Assembly (NCBI GenBank): GCA_016713125.1
Contig: JADJPT010000006.1
Coordinates: 124,001-188,000 of the forward strand
Source of the DNA: Betaproteobacteria bacterium
Lineage (GTDB): Bacteria > Pseudomonadota > Gammaproteobacteria > Burkholderiales > SG8-39
Direction: 5' to 3'
DNA length: 64,000 nt
In this document: positions 44,059 through 53,709 of the stretch, piece by piece
How positions within the stretch are numbered: position 1 is the first letter of the stretch
Layout: each line of letters opens with the position of its first letter
The notes under the pieces: generated by a model
Seen by the model: only the letters and a program-made list of their open reading frames with translations
What the model was told of the DNA's origin: nothing
Databases searched by the model: none
Program-made: the position numbers and the translations under genes

Positions 44059-45827
44059 GCGACACCTCCCAGGTAGGCTTCCAGCACCCGCGGATCGGCC
44101 TGGATGGCGGACGGCACCCCTTCGGCGAGTTTCTGGCCGAACTCCATGACCACCAGGCGATCCACCAGGTTCATCACCAGATCCATGTCGTGCTCGACCA
44201 GCAGCACGCTGATGCCCTCGGAGCGCAGTTTGCGCAGCAGACCGGCCAGCGCCTCCTTCTCCATGTAGCGCAGGCCGGCGCCCGGTTCGTCCAGCAGCAG
44301 CAGCACCGGGTCGGCGCACAGCGCGCGCGCGATCTCCAGGATCCGTTGCTGCCCCAGCGGCAGGCTGCCGGCCTGGTCATGCAGATGGTTGCCCAGGCCG
44401 ACTCGCTCCAGCTGGCGTGCCGCCTCGAAGCGCAACCTGGCCTCCTCGCGCCGGTTGTTGCGCATCGCCGCCGCCAGCACCCCGTGCGTTCCGCGCAGGT
44501 GCGCCCCGAGCGCCACGTTGTCGAGCACCGACATGTTGGGAATCAGATGCACATGCTGGAAAGTGCGCGCGATGCCGAAACGCACGATTTCACGCGAAGC
44601 CAGGCCGTCGAGACGCTGGCCGCGGAACTGGATTTCCCCGGAAGTGGTCGGCAGCACACCGGTGATCAGGTTGAACATCGTGCTCTTGCCAGCGCCGTTC
44701 GGTCCGATCAGGCCGAGGATCTCGCCGCTGCGCATGGAAAAGGACAGCTCGTTGACCGCCACCAGACCGCCGAATCGCTTCTCCGCCTTGCGCACCTCCA
44801 GCAGCAGCTCGCCCGCCTCCGGCCTGGGCCGGTTGAGCAGCGCGGCGGCCGGCGCCGGCGGCCCGACCGGGCCCGTGCCTGCGGGTATCAGGCGCTCGAA
44901 CATCGGCAACACCCCGTCGCGCGCACGCTGCAGGAGCAGCACCATCAGCACGCCGAAGACAATCATCTCGAAGTTGCCGCTGTTGCCGAGGATCTTCGGC
45001 AGCCAATCCTGCAGCCATTCCTTCAGCAAGGTCAGCAGGCCGGCGCCGACGATCGCGCCCCACACCTGGCTGGCACCGCCGATCACCGCCATGAACAGGT
45101 ATTCGATGCCGATATTGATGCCGAAAGGCGAGGGATTGACGAAGCGCAGCAGGTGCGCGTAAAGCCAGCCGGACAGCGCCGCAAGCAGCGCGGCGATCAG
45201 GAAGATCACCACCTTGACGCGCGCGGTGTCCACGCCGAACGCCTCGGCCATCAGGCTGCCCCTCTTGAGCGCGCGTATTGCCCGTCCCACCCTGGAATCG
45301 AGCAGGTTGCGCACGCCGAGCATGCTGAGCAGCAGCACCACCCAGATCAGATAGTAGAAACTGCCTCCGCTGTCGAGCTTCAGCCCCGCGAGCTCCAGAG
45401 CCGGAAGGCCGCTCAGGCCGGTCTGTCCGCCCAGCACTTCGAGGTTGCCGAACAGGAAATACAGACTGATGCCCCAGGCGATCGTGCTCAGCGGCAGATA
45501 GTGGCCGGACAGCCTGAGGGTCAGGAAGCCCAGGAACAGCGCCACCGCGGTGGTGATCGCCAGGCCGATGGCCAGCGTGAACCAGGGCGACACGCCGTAC
45601 TTGGTGGTCAGCACGGCCGTCGTATAGGCGCCGAGTCCGACGAATGCGGCCTGCCCGAACGAAGTCAGACCGCCGACGCCGGTCAGCAGGACCAGGCCCA
45701 GCGAAACCATGCTCGACAGCGCGATGTAGTTGAGGAGCGTGACGTAGAAATCCGGCAGAACCGCAGGCGCGATCGCGATCAGCGCCAGCGCGGTGGCGCC
45801 GGCCACGAGTGCCACGGGAGGCTTCAT
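44055..45827 (-). CDS. LivM-LivG fusion: ABC permease plus ATP-binding domain
   Basis: A 590-residue single polypeptide. Residues 1 to about 310 are a LivM-type permease (GVGGLTSFGQAAFVGLGAYT; the VGRAIRALKRGSLMAEAFGVD loop). A short linker PVGPPAPAAALLNRPRPEAGE leads to a LivG ATPase with Walker A GPNGAGKSTMFN, a QHVHLIPNMSV segment, signature LPLGQQRILEIARAL and Walker B LLLLDEPGAGL. Such fusions occur in beta-proteobacterial liv operons. It probably imports the pathway substrate, not an amino acid, given the operon. Confidence 0.93.
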   Translation of the reverse strand: MKPPVALVAGATALALIAIAPAVLPDFYVTLLNYIALSSMVSLGLVLLTGVGGLTSFGQAAFVGLGAYTTAVLTTKYGVSPWFTLAIGLAITTAVALFLGFLTLRLSGHYLPLSTIAWGISLYFLFGNLEVLGGQTGLSGLPALELAGLKLDSGGSFYYLIWVVLLLSMLGVRNLLDSRVGRAIRALKRGSLMAEAFGVDTARVKVVIFLIAALLAALSGWLYAHLLRFVNPSPFGINIGIEYLFMAVIGGASQVWGAIVGAGLLTLLKEWLQDWLPKILGNSGNFEMIVFGVLMVLLLQRARDGVLPMFERLIPAGTGPVGPPAPAAALLNRPRPEAGELLLEVRKAEKRFGGLVAVNELSFSMRSGEILGLIGPNGAGKSTMFNLITGVLPTTSGEIQFRGQRLDGLASREIVRFGIARTFQHVHLIPNMSVLDNVALGAHLRGTHGVLAAAMRNNRREEARLRFEAARQLERVGLGNHLHDQAGSLPLGQQRILEIARALCADPVLLLLDEPGAGLRYMEKEALAGLLRKLRSEGISVLLVEHDMDLVMNLVDRLVVMEFGQKLAEGVPSAIQADPRVLEAYLGGVA

Positions 45828-45828
45828 G

Positions 45829-46861
45829 CTACTCGTCCTCCTCTTCGATGACCTGGCTGGTCAGCGAGCGCCAAAGCAACACGGGGATGATCAGCGTGAA
45901 GACGATCACCTCCTTGAATCCGCTCGCCCAGAACGACGAGAACGACTCCAGCAGCCCGACCAGCAGGGCGCCGGCCGCGGCAATCGGGTAGCTCACGAGG
46001 GCGCCGATGATCGCGCCGACGAACGCCTTCAGGCCGACCAGAAATCCGGTGTCGTAGTAGATGGTGGTGACGGGCGCGATCAGCATTCCGGACACGGCGG
46101 CCATCAGGGTGGCCAGCCCGAAGCACAGCTTGCCGGCGAACGTGGCGCTGATGCCGACGATGCGTGCACCAACGCGGTTGACGGCCGTGGCGCGCAGCGC
46201 CTTGCCGTACACGGAACGTCCAAAGAAGAGGTAGAGCGCGACGATGATCGCCAGACTGGCGCCGACCACGAACAGGCTCTGCGCGGGAACGGTCAACGCG
46301 CCCAGCTAGAGTTGCGCGTCGACGAAGGGCGGCGTGCGGGGAGCCTTCCGCCCCGAAGAACAGGAGTCCCAGGCCGACCAGAACGAAATGGACCGCAACG
46401 GAAACAATGAGCAGCACGAGCACCGACGCGTTCGCGATCGGCTGGAACGCGAGCCGATAGGTCATCGGGCCAAGCGGAATTACCAGACCCAGGGTCAGCA
46501 GCATCTGGATCCACAGCGGCGGCTTTTGCGGCGCGAGCCATACGGTGAGGCCGACGATGGCCGCGGGCAGCACGAGATTCCAGCCCAGGGCACGAGCCGC
46601 GGAACGCAGCGACCGGGAGCCGCTCAGCTCCACCACGGTCACACAGGCGGCGACCGTGAGCAGGAGCCAGGCGGTGCCCGGCACCTTGCCCAGTTGCAGG
46701 CTGGCGAGGGACAAGGCGCCGAAGGCGACGAACTCACCCTGCGGAACGAAAATGACGCGCGTGACCGCGTAGACCAGCACCAGGGCCAGGGCGACCAGTG
46801 CATAGATCGCACCGTTGACGATGCCGTCCTGCGCGAGTATCAGTGCGATTTCCGCGTTCAT
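45829..46861 (-). pseudogene. livH: branched-chain-type ABC permease (LivH), frameshift and internal stop
   Basis: The N-terminal half (MNAEIALILAQDGIVNGAIY; VTRVIFVPQGEFVAFGALSL) reads to GLLFFGAEGS. The C-terminal half (TVPAQSLFVVGASLAIIV; VYGKALRATAVNRVGARIVG; VGAIIGALVSYPIAAAGALLVG) is in another frame. Between them are an extra base in the four-G plus-strand run at 46338-46341 and an in-frame TAG at 46306-46308 (CTC-TAG-CTG, probably once GAG). Two independent lesions 30 bp apart argue for real decay more than for a single base-call error. Confidence 0.87.
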
Positions 46862-46883
46862 TTCCGTTCCCCGGGCTACGACC

Positions 46884-48026
46884 TTACTTGGCCAGCGTCC
46901 ACTTGCCGTTGACGATGGTGATCATCACCGGTGCGTTGGCCGAGAAGCCGTTGTGATCAGCCTGCGTCATGTTGATCACGCCGTGGGTCGCGGGCAGATC
47001 CTTCACCGCTTCGATCGCATCACGCAGCGCGACCCGGAACTCGACCGTGCCCGGCTTGGCCTTCTTCAGCGCCACCGGAATGGCGCGCTGCAGGATCAGC
47101 ATGCCGTCCCAGGCGTTGGCGCCGAAGGTGGTCAGCGAGCCGGCACCGAACGCCGCTTCGTATTTCTGCTTGTACTCGAGGCCGGGCTTCTTGGCCGGAT
47201 GCGAGTCGGGCAGCTGGTCGACGACGATCACCGGGCCGCCCGGCAGCAGGGTACCTTCCACGTTCTTGCCGCCCACTCGCAGGAAGTCGTTGTTGATCAC
47301 ACCTGAGGTCTGGTAGATCTTGCCCTTGTAGTTGCGCTCCACCAGGGTGGCCTGCGGCAGCACGGCGGGCGTGCCGGAGCCGACGATCAGCACCGCACCC
47401 GGGTTGGCCGACATCACCTTGAGCACCTGCGCCGTCACGCTGGTGTCCTTGGGGTTGTACTTCTCGGACACCACGATCTTCACCTTGTGCTTCTCGGCGG
47501 CCTTGGCGAGCTCCAGGTACCAGCTTTCGCCGTAGGCATCGTTGAAGCCGATATGGCCGAGCGTCTTGATGCCGTTCTTGACCATGTGCAGAACGGCCGC
47601 TTCGGCGATGATCGAATCGTTGTACGGGGTCTTGAAGATCCAGCGCTTCTGATCATCCATCGGCGAGACCAGACGCACGGCGGCGCCCAGGCTGATCGTC
47701 GGCGTCTGCGATTTGGCCGCCACCTCGATAATGGCCAGCGTCGTCGGCGATGTCGACGGTCCGATGATCACGTCGACCTTGTCTTCCGTGACCAGCTTCT
47801 CGGTGTTCCTGCGGGCCGCGGTGGTATCCGTGGCGTCGTCGAGAACGATGTACTCCATCTTCTGTCCCGCGATGGTCGACGGATACAGCGTCGCCGTGTT
47901 CTTCTCGGGAATGCCCAGCGATGCCGCGGGGCCGGTCGTCGAGAGCGGAATGCCGACCTTGATCTGCGCGCTTGCCGAGATCGCTATCGTGCCCAGCACG
48001 ATGCCTGCCACCAGTTTGCTCAACAT
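46884..48026 (-). CDS. ABC transporter substrate-binding protein, LivK-type
   Basis: A 380-residue periplasmic receptor. The signal peptide MLSKLVAGIVLGTIAISASA is cleaved near residue 20. It is followed by IKVGIPLSTTGPAASLGIPEKN and VDVIIGPSTSPTTLAIIEVAA, a leucine-binding-protein fold. The chosen ATG at 48026 has AAGGAG at proper distance; the longer frame upstream is spurious. As part of the nic-type operon it likely binds the pyridine substrate. Confidence 0.92.
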   Translation of the reverse strand: MLSKLVAGIVLGTIAISASAQIKVGIPLSTTGPAASLGIPEKNTATLYPSTIAGQKMEYIVLDDATDTTAARRNTEKLVTEDKVDVIIGPSTSPTTLAIIEVAAKSQTPTISLGAAVRLVSPMDDQKRWIFKTPYNDSIIAEAAVLHMVKNGIKTLGHIGFNDAYGESWYLELAKAAEKHKVKIVVSEKYNPKDTSVTAQVLKVMSANPGAVLIVGSGTPAVLPQATLVERNYKGKIYQTSGVINNDFLRVGGKNVEGTLLPGGPVIVVDQLPDSHPAKKPGLEYKQKYEAAFGAGSLTTFGANAWDGMLILQRAIPVALKKAKPGTVEFRVALRDAIEAVKDLPATHGVINMTQADHNGFSANAPVMITIVNGKWTLAK

Positions 48027-48084
48027 ATGAAGACTCCTTTCGAGGGGTGACCTGCACTTCGGTGAAAATTGATGCGGGCAATGC

Positions 48085-48859
48085 TCATGCCGGAACGCCG
48101 TTCTGCGGCAGATACCGTGTGCCGCTCCAGCCGCCATCCACGACGAGTACTGCGCCGTGGACATACGCGGCGTCTTCGGAACACAGGAAAGACACGGGCC
48201 CGGCGACCTCCTCCGGCCTGCCGGCGCGGCCGAGCGGCGTCACGCCGACGGTGGCCGCCCGGTGCCACTGACCCGGGCGCAGGCGTTCGGCCGTCAGCGC
48301 GGTCTCGATGGCGCCCGGCGCCACGGCATTGATGCGCACACCCTCGGCGCCGTAATCGGCCGCCATCTGGCGCGTCAGGCCGATGATCGCGGCCTTGGAC
48401 GCGGAGTAGCCGGCACTGCCCGGAAAGCCGGTCACGCCGAAGGTCGAGGCGATGTTCACGATGCAGCCGCGCGTAACCTTGAGCAGGGGGCAATGCGGCG
48501 ACGCTGAGGCGGAACACCGCCGTCAGGTTGATGTCGAGGAAGCGCTGCCAGTCCTCTTCGGTGGTCTCGTGGGCCGGCCTGCCGCGCCCGACGCCCGCGC
48601 AGTTGACCAGGATGTCGAGCCTGTCCCCGGCGCCGGCGCAGGCCGCCAGCACGGCGGCCGGGGCATCCCTGTCTGCAAGATCGACCCGGACGAGCGCATG
48701 CAGCTGCGCCTGCGGCACCTCGGATGCGCTCCGGTCCACACCGATCACCGTCGCTCCGTCGCTGCTCAGACGCTGCGAGATCGCGCTGCCCAGGCCTCCG
48801 CAGGCGCCGGTGACGACGGCAACGCGGCCGTTCAGCCGCCTGGCCGGGCCTGGCGTCAT
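48085..48859 (-). pseudogene. short-chain dehydrogenase/reductase, frameshifted
   Basis: An SDR of about 257 residues. The N-terminal part is VAVVTGACGGLGSAISQRLSSDGATVIGVD and LDILVNCAGVGRGRPAHETTEEDWQRFLDINLTAVFRLS. The C-terminal part (NIASTFGVTGFPGSAGYSASKAAIIGLTRQMA with the YxxxK dyad, then VVDGGWSGT) is in another frame. The plus-strand five-G run at 48486-48490 has one base too many. The start overlaps the nicX stop by ATGA. Its step in the pathway is unknown. Confidence 0.86.
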
Positions 48860-49909
48860 GCGCTCACGCGCTGATCGGCGGCCACCACGTCGCCGTTCAC
48901 CGTGATCGGCTCTCCGTCCAGGCTGACTGAACAGGCGGCCATCGGGATGTCGACATGGCAGGGCGAGTTGTTCGTGCCGCCGGCTTCGGCGTTCGGCCCG
49001 GTGGAGAACAGGAAATTGCCGTAGTACGCGCGTGCGTCCATGCCGAGCGACTGGGACTTGTCGCGCATGCCCAGCCCGGTCCACTTGGCCCGGGGCTGCA
49101 GGCCCCAGCCGATGTGCGAGACGGCGAAGGCGCCGGGATCGCGGTAGCTCTCGATGTGCTTGCGCAGGTACTTCGCCTCGAAGCCGCCTTCGATGCTGCG
49201 TATGCTGCCGTCGCGGATCTCGAGCACGATGGGCGTGCTCACGTACATCTTGAACGGGAACAGCATGTCGCCCACATCGATCACCACCCTGCCGTTGGCC
49301 GAGCCTTCGTTGGGCCAGGTCGAGATGAACCCGCTGGGCCAGTGATCCCAGTGCCCCGGCTCGTCCGCGAAGCCATACTCGGGCAGCGGCTTGAACTGCC
49401 CCAGATCAACGCGCAGGTCGGTGCCGGCGGCTGAAGTGATATGCATTTTCTTCGCGGCGCGCAATCGGGCGTCCGCTGCCATGACCCGCGTCTTGTCGCC
49501 CGGCAACGGGATCATCTGCGCAAGCACCTCAGGCGGCTCGACGGCCATCAGGATGCGTGTGCCCGCACCGAGAATCTCCGCCTGCTCAGGAGAGTGCAGC
49601 AGGCCCATCAGGTCGACCACCATGCCCGCCTGCTTCAGCACCTCGGTCGCGAGGCGATTCCCCGACAGCGGCGTGACGCCCAGGTAGGCGGTGCGCTCCC
49701 CCTCCCGGACTGCGCGGCGGCTTGGGCGGCAGGTCCAGCCTGAACACCGACGCGCCCATGGCCAGCGCCGCGCGCATGGCGGCCTCGGTGTTCTGCGGAT
49801 GGCTGGTTTCGCCGGTCAGCACCACCACGCTCTCGCCCGCCTTCACCCGGCACAAACCCAGCACTTCCTTCCAGGTTTCGATGCGGAAATCGTCGCTTAT
49901 GGCCATCAT
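48856..49909 (-). pseudogene. nicX: 2,5-dihydroxypyridine 5,6-dioxygenase (NicX-type), frameshifted
   Basis: A 350-residue Fe(II) ring-cleaving dioxygenase of the M29-peptidase-like family. Strong NicX segments are VVDLMGLLHSPEQAEIL, GTRILMAVEPPEVLAQM, YGFADEPGHWDHWPSGF and DARAYYGNFLFSTGPNAE. Metal ligands fit His in SHIGWGLQPRAKW and His/Asp in CHVDIP. The first 65 residues (MMAISDDFRIETWKEVLGLC onward) are in another frame: the five-C plus-strand run at 49698-49702 carries one extra base. The reaction opens 2,5-dihydroxypyridine to N-formylmaleamate. Confidence 0.9.
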
Positions 49910-49932
49910 GCTCCCCGGAGTCGATGCCGCGC

Positions 49933-50573
49933 TCAGCCGGCGCGCTGCTTGAACTTGTCGAGTTCGGCGTAGACGTCGGCCCGGCTCATGATGTCCGCGT
50001 ACTTCTTGCCCAGGTCGAAGAGACTGGCCTCGTGCGGTCCCTGGGCCCGGTCCCCCACGCAGTCGGACACCACCATGGGGCGAAAGCCGTGGCACATCGC
50101 ATCCAGCGTGCTCGCGCGCACACAGCCACTGGTGGTGCAGCCCGCCACGATCAGGGTGTCGATGCCCTTGGCCAGCAGCATGCCGCACAGGTCCGTGCCG
50201 AAAAACGCCGAAGGCAGTCGCTTGCGGATCACGATCTCTCGCCCTTGCAAGGCTTGAGCTCCGGCACGAAATCGCTCGCCGGATTGTCGTCGGTCAGCGT
50301 GAGCAGGCGCGGCACTTTCAGACAATGCACATTGGTGTCGCTGCCGTCTTCCGCGTAGACGATCTTGGTGTGCGCAACCGGCAATCCGAGGCTGCGCACC
50401 TTGTCGAGCAGCGGCCCCGTATTGCGCACCGCGTCCGAAATGTTGCCGCCGCCAAAGGCTGCCGGATCATTGAATCCGACCGTAAAATCGACGATCAGCA
50501 GCGCCGGTCGAAGACCGAAACCCATGCGTTGGCCGAAATGCTGCGTTTCGAAGATGCTGGTGTCGGTACTCAT
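49933..50573 (-). pseudogene. nicF: maleamate amidohydrolase (NicF-type), frameshifted
   Basis: An isochorismatase-family amidase of about 212 residues that makes maleate and ammonia. The N-terminal half is FGQRMGFGLRPALLIVDFTVGFND, with catalytic Asp29 and GGGNISDAVRNT. The C-terminal half is VIRKRLPSAFFGTDL (catalytic Lys) and IVAGCTTSGCVRASTLDAM (nucleophilic Cys). A 2-bp excess (GAGAG for GAG) near 50235-50240 separates the frames. It is the first gene of the long operon, behind a pair of operator-like motifs. Confidence 0.9.
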
Positions 50574-50589
50574 CGCCTGATGGCTCTAT

Positions 50590-50662
50590 ATGTATGCATG
50601 AATTCACTTATAAGCATAAAGCGGGCCCGGATATCGCCTTCTCAAGGCCTATACGTATACAT
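50590..50662. promoter_or_regulatory. paired operator-like motifs between nicF and the GntR gene
   Basis: The motifs are ATGTATGCAT at 50590-50599 and ACGTATACAT at 50653-50662, 63 bp apart, in the AT-rich divergent region. The second lies in TATACGTATACATATAATA and overlaps a possible TATAAT. The same ten-base consensus (ATGTATRCAY) appears twice, 62 bp apart, before the Rieske gene. The sites are seen; binding by the adjacent FCD/GntR protein is inferred. Confidence 0.6.
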
Positions 50663-50708
50663 ATAATAAAAATCAGTGTCAAACGAAGTTATGCATCGGA
50701 GGTCGGCA

Positions 50709-51472
50709 ATGACCCAGGTTTTCCAACCCGGCGAGGCGCACGGGACGTCGCGCTCGGAATCCGTCGTGCTGGAACTGCGCGACATGATCATGCGCGGGAG
50801 TTCGCGGCCGGGTTCCATCTCCAGGAAGTGCCGCTGGCCGAACGCATGGGAGTGTCGCGCACGCCCATCCGGGAAGCGCTCAATACGCTCGCCAAGGAAG
50901 GCCTGCTCGAGCCCGGCCCCAAGCGCGGCTATCAGATCCGCACCTTCACGGTCGACGAGATCGTCGAAACCTACGAGGTCCGCGCCGCGCTTGAAGGCAC
51001 GGCATGCCGACTGCTGGCCGAGCGCGGCCTGCCCGAAGAGGTGGCTGCGAAACTGCGCGACCGGCTCGCGTTCGGCGACCGCATGCTGGAACGCGGCATC
51101 TTCACCGTCGCCGAGCACGACCCGTGGCTGGAGATGAACCACACCATCCACAGCCTGCTGGTCGGTGCGACGCGCAACGCCATCATGGCCAGCTGCCTGC
51201 AGCAGACCGAGCGCGTGCCGCTTGCCAGCGCCAGGCACGTCCACTGGTACCGGTTCGACACGGAGAACTACGAGCTGGCGCGCATCGCGCACCGCGACCA
51301 CCATGCGATCGTCGACGCAATCCTGAATCACCAGGGCGCGCGGGCCGAATCGCGCATGCGCGAGCACATCTATTTTTCCCAGGAACTCGTGCGCAAGCAT
51401 TTCAAGAATCAGCAGATCGGCTTCGATACCGTGGTGCCCATAGGCGCCGCGGTCGGTCGGGCCAAGACTTGA
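50709..51472 (+). pseudogene. GntR/FadR-family (FCD) regulator, frameshifted
   Basis: A regulator of about 254 residues. The ATG at 50709 follows CGGAGG by 6 bp. The N-terminus SRSESVVLELRDMIMRG is in one frame, and FHLQEVPLAERMGVSRTPIREALNTLAKEGLLEPGPKRGYQIR (winged helix) plus the FCD ligand domain are in another. One base is missing near 50797-50800 (CGCGGGAG for CGCGGNGAG). The FCD domain has the metal/acid-binding His-rich pattern (HRDHHAIVDAI). It is divergent from nicF and is the best candidate for the shared operator. Confidence 0.87.
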
Positions 51473-52554
51473 GCGCGGATCTCGCCGACTTCGAAACGTT
51501 CGAACTCGGCAACTTTTCCCTGCACAAGGGCGGCGCGCTGCCGCGCGCGCAGCTTGCATTCAAGTCGTACGGCACGCTGTCGAAGGCTCGCGACAACGCG
51601 ATCCTTTTCCCGACCTGGTTCTCCTCCACGCATCGCAACAACGAATGGCTGATCGGGGAAGGCAGGCCGCTCGACCCGAGCCGCCATTTCATCGTCTGCG
51701 CCAACCTGTTCGGCAACGGACTTTCCTCCTCGCCCAGCAACACCGCGCCGCCGCTCGACCGGTCGCGCTTCCCGCTGGTCACCGTGCTCGACAATGTCAT
51801 CGCCCAGCAGCGACTGCTCGCCGAGCGCTTCGGCATCGAGCGCCTCGCCCTGGTGCTCGGACGCTCCATGGGGGCGCAGGTCGCGTTCCAGTGGGCCAGC
51901 TGGTTCCCCGACGCGGTCGCCCGCGTCCTGCCCTTCTGCGGCACCGCCAGGACGACGCCGCACAACTTCGTGTTCCTCGAAGGCGTGAAGGCCGCGCTTA
52001 CCGCTGACGGGAGTTGGGCCGGTGGCGAATACACGAACCCGCCGGAGAAAGGCATGAAGGCGGTGGGCCGGCTCTATGCAGGCTGGGCCATGTCCCAGGA
52101 GTTCTACCGCCGGGGCCTGCATTTGCGCGAAGGCGACGCCTCGATCGAGGACTACCTGCAGAAGCGCTGGGATCCCAATTTCTTCAGGATCGACGCCAAC
52201 GATCTGCTGGCCATGCTGGCAACCTGGCAGGCCACCGACATCTCCGACAATCCGCGTTACCAGGGCGATTGGCCGGCGGCATTGCACGCGATCACCTGCC
52301 CGGCGATCGTCATGCCCTCGCGCACGGACCTGTACTTTCCGCCCGAGGACTGCGCGGCGGCGGTTGCACACATGCCTCGCGCCGAACTGCGCGTGATCGA
52401 ATCGGTGTGGGGCCATCGGGCCGGGTCGCCCGGGTCCGACCCGGGCGACGTCGCCTTTCTCGGCAACGCGATACGCGAGCTCTGGCCGCGCCGGCCAGGG
52501 AGCCGGCCTCGTACAGCGGTGTCGCGCAGTCCCAGCACGCGATCGACGTTGTAG
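51469..52554 (+). CDS. alpha/beta-hydrolase related to homoserine O-acetyltransferases
   Basis: A 361-residue MetX-fold protein. FELGNFSLHKGGALPRAQLAFKSYGTL is at the N-terminus and the nucleophile elbow is LVLGRSMGAQVAFQWA (Ser in GRSMG). A late Asp in MPSRTDLYFPPED and His in SVWGHRAGSPGSDPGD complete a triad. The TTG start overlaps the GntR stop (TTGA). In a pyridine locus lacking a recognisable NicD, this hydrolase could be the N-formylmaleamate deformylase (inference). The last 25 residues run into the converging Rieske gene and may not be native. Confidence 0.78.
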   Translation: MSADLADFETFELGNFSLHKGGALPRAQLAFKSYGTLSKARDNAILFPTWFSSTHRNNEWLIGEGRPLDPSRHFIVCANLFGNGLSSSPSNTAPPLDRSRFPLVTVLDNVIAQQRLLAERFGIERLALVLGRSMGAQVAFQWASWFPDAVARVLPFCGTARTTPHNFVFLEGVKAALTADGSWAGGEYTNPPEKGMKAVGRLYAGWAMSQEFYRRGLHLREGDASIEDYLQKRWDPNFFRIDANDLLAMLATWQATDISDNPRYQGDWPAALHAITCPAIVMPSRTDLYFPPEDCAAAVAHMPRAELRVIESVWGHRAGSPGSDPGDVAFLGNAIRELWPRRPGSRPRTAVSRSPSTRSTL

Positions 52555-53676
52555 TTCACCAGGTTGTACACCCCGAGTTCGGAGCCGCGACATTCGCCCC
52601 GGCTCGTAACGCGAGGACTTCGCCGCATCGTGCAGCGACTCCATCACCGAGGCGTCTTCCTTGACCACATCCATGGTGAACTGGTTGTACGGTGCGACCC
52701 GCTCGCGGAAATCCGGCAGCGAATGCCACTCCGCGGGCCACAACATGTAGACCGTGATCCGGCTGCGCCCCGGCCCCAGCGGCCAGATGATGATCGGGTG
52801 CACGTTGTCGCTGCGCGCGAGCATGTGGAAGTTGGGCGCAATGTGCGCCGAGCAGGCGAACCGCTCGGACTTGTCCGCCAGCCAGGGCATGTTGCCGAAC
52901 AGCGTCTTGCCTTCGTAGGTCATGGGCTTGGCGTCGTAATAGGCAGTGAACGCCTTGGAGCCCTCACGAATGCCGGTGTAGCGCTCGACGCCCATGGTCG
53001 GTCCGATCGTCTTGGCGTGGAGAATCCTGCTGTGGTAGTTGTCCATCAGGTTCTCGACCGGGAACTTCCAGTTGCAGTCGACCTCCACGGTCAGCTTGTC
53101 GGCAAGGCGGCAGTTCTCCTGCTTCAGGAATCCGAACTCTTTCTCGTAAGGCGCGATCCACTCCTCCCAGGGCACCGGATCGGCGCTCAGCGTGACGAAG
53201 ATCCAGCCCGCCCACACGCGCAGTTCCACCGGCTTGAGCCGGCAATTCTTGCGGTCAAAGCCTTCGGCCTTCTCCATGTAGGGCGCACCGATCAGCTTGC
53301 CGTCCAGACCGTACAGCCAGCCGTGGTAGGGGCACATGAACTCCTTGGCCTGCCCGGCGCCCTCGGCGACGGCGACACCGCGATGCGCGCAACGGTTCAT
53401 ATAGGCCGAGAGATTGCCCTGCTCGTCGCGCGCGACGATGAACGGTTCGTCGACCACCCGAAAAGTCATGTAGTCGCCGGGCTTCTCGATCTCCTCGACA
53501 CGCGCGACCGCCAGCCAATCCTTCAGAAAGATCTGCTCTTTCTCGATTTGGTACACCTCGTCAGAGGCGTAGAAATAGCCCGGTACATGGCTCGCCTCGT
53601 TCAGCGGCTTGCGCAATTCCTCTACGCCCTCGCCGACGGTCGGCTTGTTGTTCTCGGGGCCGTTGCGTGCGTTCAT
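52521..53676 (-). CDS. Rieske non-haem iron oxygenase, large subunit (C-terminal frameshift)
   Basis: A ring-hydroxylating oxygenase alpha subunit of about 380 residues. The Rieske [2Fe-2S] ligands are Cys96, His98, Cys115, His118 (CAHRG and CPYHGW). The mononuclear iron site has Asp212, His215 and His220 (NLMDNYHSRILH) with the later EDASVMESLHDAA. Near 52581 an extra base shifts the frame; the other frame continues ELGVYNLVNYNVDRVLGLRD to about 52521. No stop follows before the converging hydrolase gene, so the true end is uncertain. Its promoter carries the GntR-type motif. Confidence 0.83.
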
Positions 53677-53709
53677 CACTCGCTCCAAATGTCGATCAAA
53701 AACACATAT

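Noticed and set aside
52257..52520. Extension of the Rieske protein to the next in-frame stop
   Set aside because: It would overlap the converging hydrolase gene by about 300 bp with no oxygenase-like sequence.
51469..52554. True homoserine O-acetyltransferase (metX)
   Set aside because: The fold matches, but the nucleophile motif is GRSMG instead of GGSMG, no metW follows, and the context is catabolic.
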